Positions 59,667 to 64,000 of a stretch of DNA of 64,000 nucleotides are shown here, in pieces. The notes below the pieces were generated by a model that worked only from the letters and a program-made list of their open reading frames with translations, was not told the DNA's origin and searched no databases. This stretch comes from Monocercomonoides exilis (lineage: Eukaryota; Preaxostyla; Oxymonadida; Polymastigidae), in assembly GCA_001643675.2 (NCBI GenBank), contig LSRY02000001.1, positions 1,920,001-1,984,000 on the forward strand, in the 5' to 3' direction. Numbering within the stretch: position 1 is the stretch's first letter; every line of letters begins with the position of its first letter. The position numbers and the translations under genes were made by a program.

Positions 59667-60117
59667 TTCCAACAAATAAAAAGCTCATTTGTGAAAAACA
59701 AAAAAAGAATAACATTTGTGAAAAAATGGACAAACAACACAAATCGAAGTCTCTCATAATCCAAACAGAATGTGAAATCACAATACATGTTCCAAAAAGA
59801 AAAGATTGAACTGAAAGTTCGAAATAGAGATAAAATAAAAAATGAGTTTGTGTTCAGGATGTGAACTGAAACAACATGAGAAATACATACATAGCGAATA
59901 AATACAAATACATAAACACAACATATGACAAGCAGACCAATTCTGCTTTTGAAGCAATTAATGTTTGAAATTGATCCAAACATAACAATTCATGGAAACA
60001 AAAAGAAGAAGACAAACAAGTCGAATTGCTGAATAGAGTCAAAATAAAAAAACACCATTATTCACATATTTGTGAAATAAAAGCATATCCAAAGCATGTC
60101 AATCATCAACTCCACAT
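59667..60117 (-). repeat. Duplicated 3' flank of the receptor genes (copy 2)
   Basis: The reverse complement of this segment is nearly identical to 21195-21645 over its full length. It follows the receptor stop codon at 60118-60120 and ends at the junction with the kinase-tail fragment. Confidence 0.88.
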
Positions 60118-63100
60118 TCACTTTTCAGTCAGCAAAGTTCCTGTGATATCTGAAGAATTCGCACTTGTGCTTTGCTCCCCATCTTCTGTTCTCTCCTCCA
60201 GATCAATCGCATCTGACATCGTCAGAATTGCTGCTCCTGCAGGAAACCGCTGGATGAACTCTCGCTTCAGCCCTGCCAAGCTCAGTCTGTCTTCTGGCTG
60301 AGCAGACAGGCAAGCTCGGATGATTTCAAAGAAATTCGATTCCTTCACAGCTGACATGTTTGGTCGTTCGTGATTCACTATCTTCTGCCCTGCCACCTCT
60401 GCTTCATACTCCCCAAACGGAATCTCCAGTGTCAGACATTCCCACAGCATCATCCCAATCGAGAATGCCACAGATTCCTTTGTCGCTCCCATCTTCTTGT
60501 TCATCTTCAGCTCTGGTGCTTTCCACCTCAGACATTCTTTTCTTATATCGTCGTCGTCTTCAAAGGCAGATGAAGGAGGTGGAGAGTCTTCGCTATCATC
60601 ACTGGCAGATGTCACAACAGTCGACGAAGAGATCGATGATGAGTCAGAATCATCATCAGAAGAGAAGTCAGAGTGCATCACAATGCAGATGACCATATGT
60701 TCTGAGAACAGCACAATGTGCGGACTCAGACTGCCCAGCGATTGCAGTGGATTCTCCATCTCGTCAAACGAGTGAAGTGCAAGATTTGCCACCCAGAACA
60801 GGATCTGCGCAGCTGTTTGCTCCCTCTCCTGAAGAGTGCCTATCGCCATCTCTTTTGTCTTGTTCTTTCCATGCAACAGCATGAACAGTGAATCTCTCAA
60901 ATCCACAATAAGCTTCTCATGTGGAGATGAACAGGCCATTGCATCCACAAGATTCGACATCGATGAAGTGGTTGGACACAGATCCTCCCCACGAACAAAT
61001 GTCGAATCAGAATCTGTTGTCGAAGTGGTGGAAGTGGATGGTGATGGAGTTCTCTTTCTCACCTCTTCCTCATCTTCAACCTTCTCCAGTGCCCATTCAG
61101 GGATCTTGTCTGAGTCTCTCCCAAAAATATATTCAGTCGATCCACTCTCACTCAGCAAATGCTCAGATGATTCAGAATGTTCCAAGCTTTTCTCACACAT
61201 TCTCTTCTTGATCCTCTCATCGTTCTTTTTTTCTGCTTCTCTTTCAGCTCTCCTCCACTGCTCCTCAGGTGATGGCTCCATCGTCACCATCTCAATCAGT
61301 TTCGGATCCTTCCTCACTGTGTCTTCCACAATCACTTCCAATTCTTCTGTTCGTCTTTTTTGCTTTCTCCACCGAACAGCAAACAAAATAAATCCAAACA
61401 GTACAATCAAAAACAAAACAACAAATATGATAGCAATTATCACAGCCCATGATGATTTTCCTTCTTTCCTTCCATCAACAAGTTTTTCATTTCCACTTGA
61501 CTGACTTTCACTCATGTTCTTAACAATAAACGGCTCTGTTGATGAAGGAGATTCTGCATTCCCAAACAGAATGCACACACTCACTCCTGTCTCTTCTCTC
61601 ACTTTCTCCAATTCCGAAGATGAAATAAATGTGTGAATCTCATTCTCTGATACAAACCCTTCTTCTTCAATTTCCTTTCTCACAATTTCTTCTTCATCCC
61701 CATTTTTCATGCTCATCTTCACTGACAAATCACATGGCAGAAGCAGCTTTCCCAAAATTATTAGATCCAAATTCCCATTCAATTGAGTTGAATTCTTCAC
61801 CTCTTCTAAAATGGGGATGAAAAATGATGATCCTCTTTCTGATGCAATCCCTTTCAACTTGCATCCTTCGTCCAATATCCACAATGAAGAATTGTCCTTC
61901 CATCCATCTCCCCCTTTCACACTCACAACATTCAATTCTCCACTCCCTTCACAAATCACATTCCTTCGAGTTGATGGATATCCTTCAATCTCGGGGTTGT
62001 TGTTCTCAAACTTGCTGTTTTCAATCTTCATACCCCCTCCACTCACCCACAGCCCTCCTCCCTTGCTCTTCATAATGATTGTTTCCCTCATCTCCACTTT
62101 GCTTTTCTCAATATCAACCAATGACCCATTCCATTTGCACAATCCTTCTTTTATCTTGTTTCCTTCATTGATAATTTCATCTTCTTTTTTTCCATCAAAT
62201 ACACATATCTCAATCCTCACATCCTTTGACTGCCTGATCTGCATCATGATTCCCTTGTCAACTGAATTCACACATTTTCCAAACGAGCAGTTCAGCACAC
62301 TCACCTCTTGTTCAGCATCATCCATCCCAATCGCACACCCCTCCAACAGCACAGTCATATTTTCAATGACCATCTCTTTCATCGCCACTTTCGCTTTCCC
62401 TCCAACACTCACAATATCTCCCTCACATTTGATGTTCAAAATGCTTGTTTCATCAATTGTAACATTCGATTCTTCATGGAATGAAAGAATTGATCTTGTT
62501 GAATGAATATCTCTGAATGTTGTTTCCGATATCTTTAGCTCTCCACTTTCCACGCTCACAATTGAACTGTTCAACTGCAACTCAACTGCGGTTGAAGAGG
62601 AGAAGAATTCACATTTCTGTATCTCCATTGAACCATTCTTCACTTTCATGATGTGGCTGTGAGTTGACTCAAAGGAATATTCAAACTCGAATGAGCACCT
62701 CTCCACTGAACATTCATTTATAAACTCCATGATGTAATCCTTCTCAAATGATTTCTCAATCTTGGAGTTCAACCTCACAATTGCTTGTGTCTTTTTCAAT
62801 GAATTCACAACCAGATCTCCAATCACACACTCCTTCGTCACAAACCCTTCCCCATCAATCAGAATCGCATTCATTACACCTTGCTCAACGTGGTCAACCC
62901 CACAGTTGATACTGAGACATGGATTGCTTTGAGATCCACACCTTCTGCCATCAGTTCCTGTTGCGTTCACAAACACTTGAAGCCCATAAAAATAGGTGAT
63001 TAGCGGAATCAGATCAACATCTCCCTCACTCTCAACATCCCTCCCACAGATGGAGTTGTTTGAGTTCAATGACTCCTGCTTATAGTTCAGGGCAAACAGC

Positions 63101-64000
63101 GTTTCGTTGATCTGTTGAGCAATCGAGTGGCATCTGACAAATATGTCTTTCCCTTCTGATGCCTCATTCATATAGAACAAAACGTTCACAATCTTGAAAT
63201 TCAGAGATGGAATCTGACTTTCATTTCCATAATTCGCATTCGGGTCAGATCCATCAATAAACAGCCCTCCTCCACACCCTGTTTCACTCGAACACTTGCA
63301 TATCGAAAACGAGCTGCCATTCACTTTCAACACTGATTCTCCTCTCTTCAACACCACTTTCATTCCCCCTCCTTCTCTGCTCAAACCACTCTTGCAACTT
63401 GACATCGAACACTCATCAATCACACACTCCATTCCATGCTCATATGATCCCACTTCAATAACATTTGCTTCATTCCCTTCGTTTGTGATATTGGCAAATG
63501 AACACCCAACAACCCTCAAAACTGGTCTGTTGCCATTTGAACCAGTATTCTCATCTCCGTTCATTTGATTCTCGTCTATCATCGAAATCAGGCTCCTTTC
63601 TATCACACCAGCAAATGAAATGTTCACATTCTGAACAGTCACCTCACCTGAACTTGGCCTGAACGCAATCAACCCTTTCAACTCTGAGATTAAACTCAAC
63701 GAACTCCTCTCAATCACAACACTCCCTCCATTCACTCTTATCATACAATATCCAGCTGTCTCTGTCAGCCCGGTCAATGAACCAAATGAACAATCAGAAA
63801 CAGTCAATAAGATGTTTGTTCCGGAGGATTCAATCAACACTTCATGATGAGTTGTGATGGCTGGCTTGGTGAATGACATATTCACAATTGACAAACTCAC
63901 ATTCGAGGATATCATTGAACCATCATCCAAATCATTCTCGTCTTCATCACTGATCGTCATCCCTGTCCCTTTCTTTGTCCCTTCAATCACCACTTTTGGT
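60118..64000 (-). CDS. Receptor-like pseudokinase, C-terminal half (5' partial)
   Basis: The frame is open from the window edge to a TGA at 60118-60120, giving about 1294 residues of a longer protein. The extracellular part carries the same Ser/Cys-rich beta-helix-like repeats as the gene at 13416-21194 (for example GCGGGLFIDG and CKWNGSLV). The membrane segment is at about 61370-61455 (ending FAVRWRK). It is followed by PEEQWRRAEREAEKKN, the Ser/Thr-rich linker and the degenerate kinase region with WKAPEL and SIGMMLWECL. As in the first gene, I see no HRD Asp, DFG or Gly-rich loop, so a pseudokinase is likely. The cytoplasmic parts of the two proteins are close to identical except for short indels, whereas the ectodomains are more diverged. 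Confidence 0.92.
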   Translation of the reverse strand, partial: PKVVIEGTKKGTGMTISDEDENDLDDGSMISSNVSLSIVNMSFTKPAITTHHEVLIESSGTNILLTVSDCSFGSLTGLTETAGYCMIRVNGGSVVIERSSLSLISELKGLIAFRPSSGEVTVQNVNISFAGVIERSLISMIDENQMNGDENTGSNGNRPVLRVVGCSFANITNEGNEANVIEVGSYEHGMECVIDECSMSSCKSGLSREGGGMKVVLKRGESVLKVNGSSFSICKCSSETGCGGGLFIDGSDPNANYGNESQIPSLNFKIVNVLFYMNEASEGKDIFVRCHSIAQQINETLFALNYKQESLNSNNSICGRDVESEGDVDLIPLITYFYGLQVFVNATGTDGRRCGSQSNPCLSINCGVDHVEQGVMNAILIDGEGFVTKECVIGDLVVNSLKKTQAIVRLNSKIEKSFEKDYIMEFINECSVERCSFEFEYSFESTHSHIMKVKNGSMEIQKCEFFSSSTAVELQLNSSIVSVESGELKISETTFRDIHSTRSILSFHEESNVTIDETSILNIKCEGDIVSVGGKAKVAMKEMVIENMTVLLEGCAIGMDDAEQEVSVLNCSFGKCVNSVDKGIMMQIRQSKDVRIEICVFDGKKEDEIINEGNKIKEGLCKWNGSLVDIEKSKVEMRETIIMKSKGGGLWVSGGGMKIENSKFENNNPEIEGYPSTRRNVICEGSGELNVVSVKGGDGWKDNSSLWILDEGCKLKGIASERGSSFFIPILEEVKNSTQLNGNLDLIILGKLLLPCDLSVKMSMKNGDEEEIVRKEIEEEGFVSENEIHTFISSSELEKVREETGVSVCILFGNAESPSSTEPFIVKNMSESQSSGNEKLVDGRKEGKSSWAVIIAIIFVVLFLIVLFGFILFAVRWRKQKRRTEELEVIVEDTVRKDPKLIEMVTMEPSPEEQWRRAEREAEKKNDERIKKRMCEKSLEHSESSEHLLSESGSTEYIFGRDSDKIPEWALEKVEDEEEVRKRTPSPSTSTTSTTDSDSTFVRGEDLCPTTSSMSNLVDAMACSSPHEKLIVDLRDSLFMLLHGKNKTKEMAIGTLQEREQTAAQILFWVANLALHSFDEMENPLQSLGSLSPHIVLFSEHMVICIVMHSDFSSDDDSDSSSISSSTVVTSASDDSEDSPPPSSAFEDDDDIRKECLRWKAPELKMNKKMGATKESVAFSIGMMLWECLTLEIPFGEYEAEVAGQKIVNHERPNMSAVKESNFFEIIRACLSAQPEDRLSLAGLKREFIQRFPAGAAILTMSDAIDLEERTEDGEQSTSANSSDITGTLLTEK

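Noticed and set aside
59505-59809. Plus-strand frames over the kinase-tail fragment
   Set aside because: The minus-strand frame has clear similarity to the receptor kinase C-terminus, so the plus-strand frames are shadows.
1-64000. Reassigned stop codons (TAA/TAG as Gln, known in some oxymonads)
   Set aside because: TAA ends the CFAP45-like frame right after the conserved C-terminus and ends the phosphatase. TGA ends both receptor genes at the same conserved residue. No TAA or TAG is needed inside any good gene.
1-64000. tRNA or rRNA genes
   Set aside because: I looked for the GGTTCGAATCC-type B box and clover-leaf stems by eye and found none. A covariance-model scan would be decisive.

Overview
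This window is AT-rich nuclear DNA of a protist. Genes are short-intron eukaryotic genes, with GT-AG introns mostly of 47 to 150 bases and donors that are often GTTTGT- or GTGTGN-like. All stop codons behave as standard stops: TGA ends the paired receptor genes and TAA ends the CFAP45 and phosphatase genes. A flagellar doublet protein (CFAP45-like) points to a flagellated cell. The giant beta-helix receptor pseudokinases and the helical gene family described below recall, from memory, oxymonad metamonads such as Monocercomonoides. That placement is inference, not shown by the sequence.

Layout. 1-859 is the tail of a Ser-rich protein. 2641-5499 is a fold-back-type repeat element with a 756-bp palindrome, and a 376-bp hairpin element lies at 5934-6309. 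7590-9055 (minus, intact) and 11030-12225 (plus, broken) are two members of an unrecognised helical gene family. 13416-21194 is a 2575-residue membrane protein with a signal peptide, a beta-helix-like ectodomain, one membrane segment and a degenerate protein kinase domain. 23458-28312 holds two nearly identical pogo-like DNA transposons in inverted orientation, 197 bp apart. They are followed by a third, frameshifted helical-family gene (28352-29751). 31484-33343 is an inosine/uridine-type nucleoside hydrolase homologue.

From 35.0 to 40.3 kb lies a GC-richer block of decayed coding sequence that includes a broken ubiquitin-like stretch. From 40.3 to 44.3 kb is AT-rich DNA with relic repeats. 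From 44.3 to 58.3 kb all genes are on the minus strand: a SPRY protein, a PPM/PP2C phosphatase with an inflated catalytic domain, a CFAP45-like gene and a fourth helical-family gene. The right edge (60118-64000, minus) is the C-terminal half of a second receptor pseudokinase. Its 3' end and about 450 bp of downstream noncoding DNA match those of the first receptor gene. Next to it lies a kinase-tail fragment from a third paralogue.

The genes form no evident operon or pathway. The main themes are surface-receptor-like pseudokinase duplication, a lineage gene family in several states of decay, low-complexity Ser and Glu expansions in housekeeping genes, and several families of inverted-repeat elements, most of them flanked by TA. 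Exon models were built by hand from splice signals and reading phase, with no alignment or transcript data.
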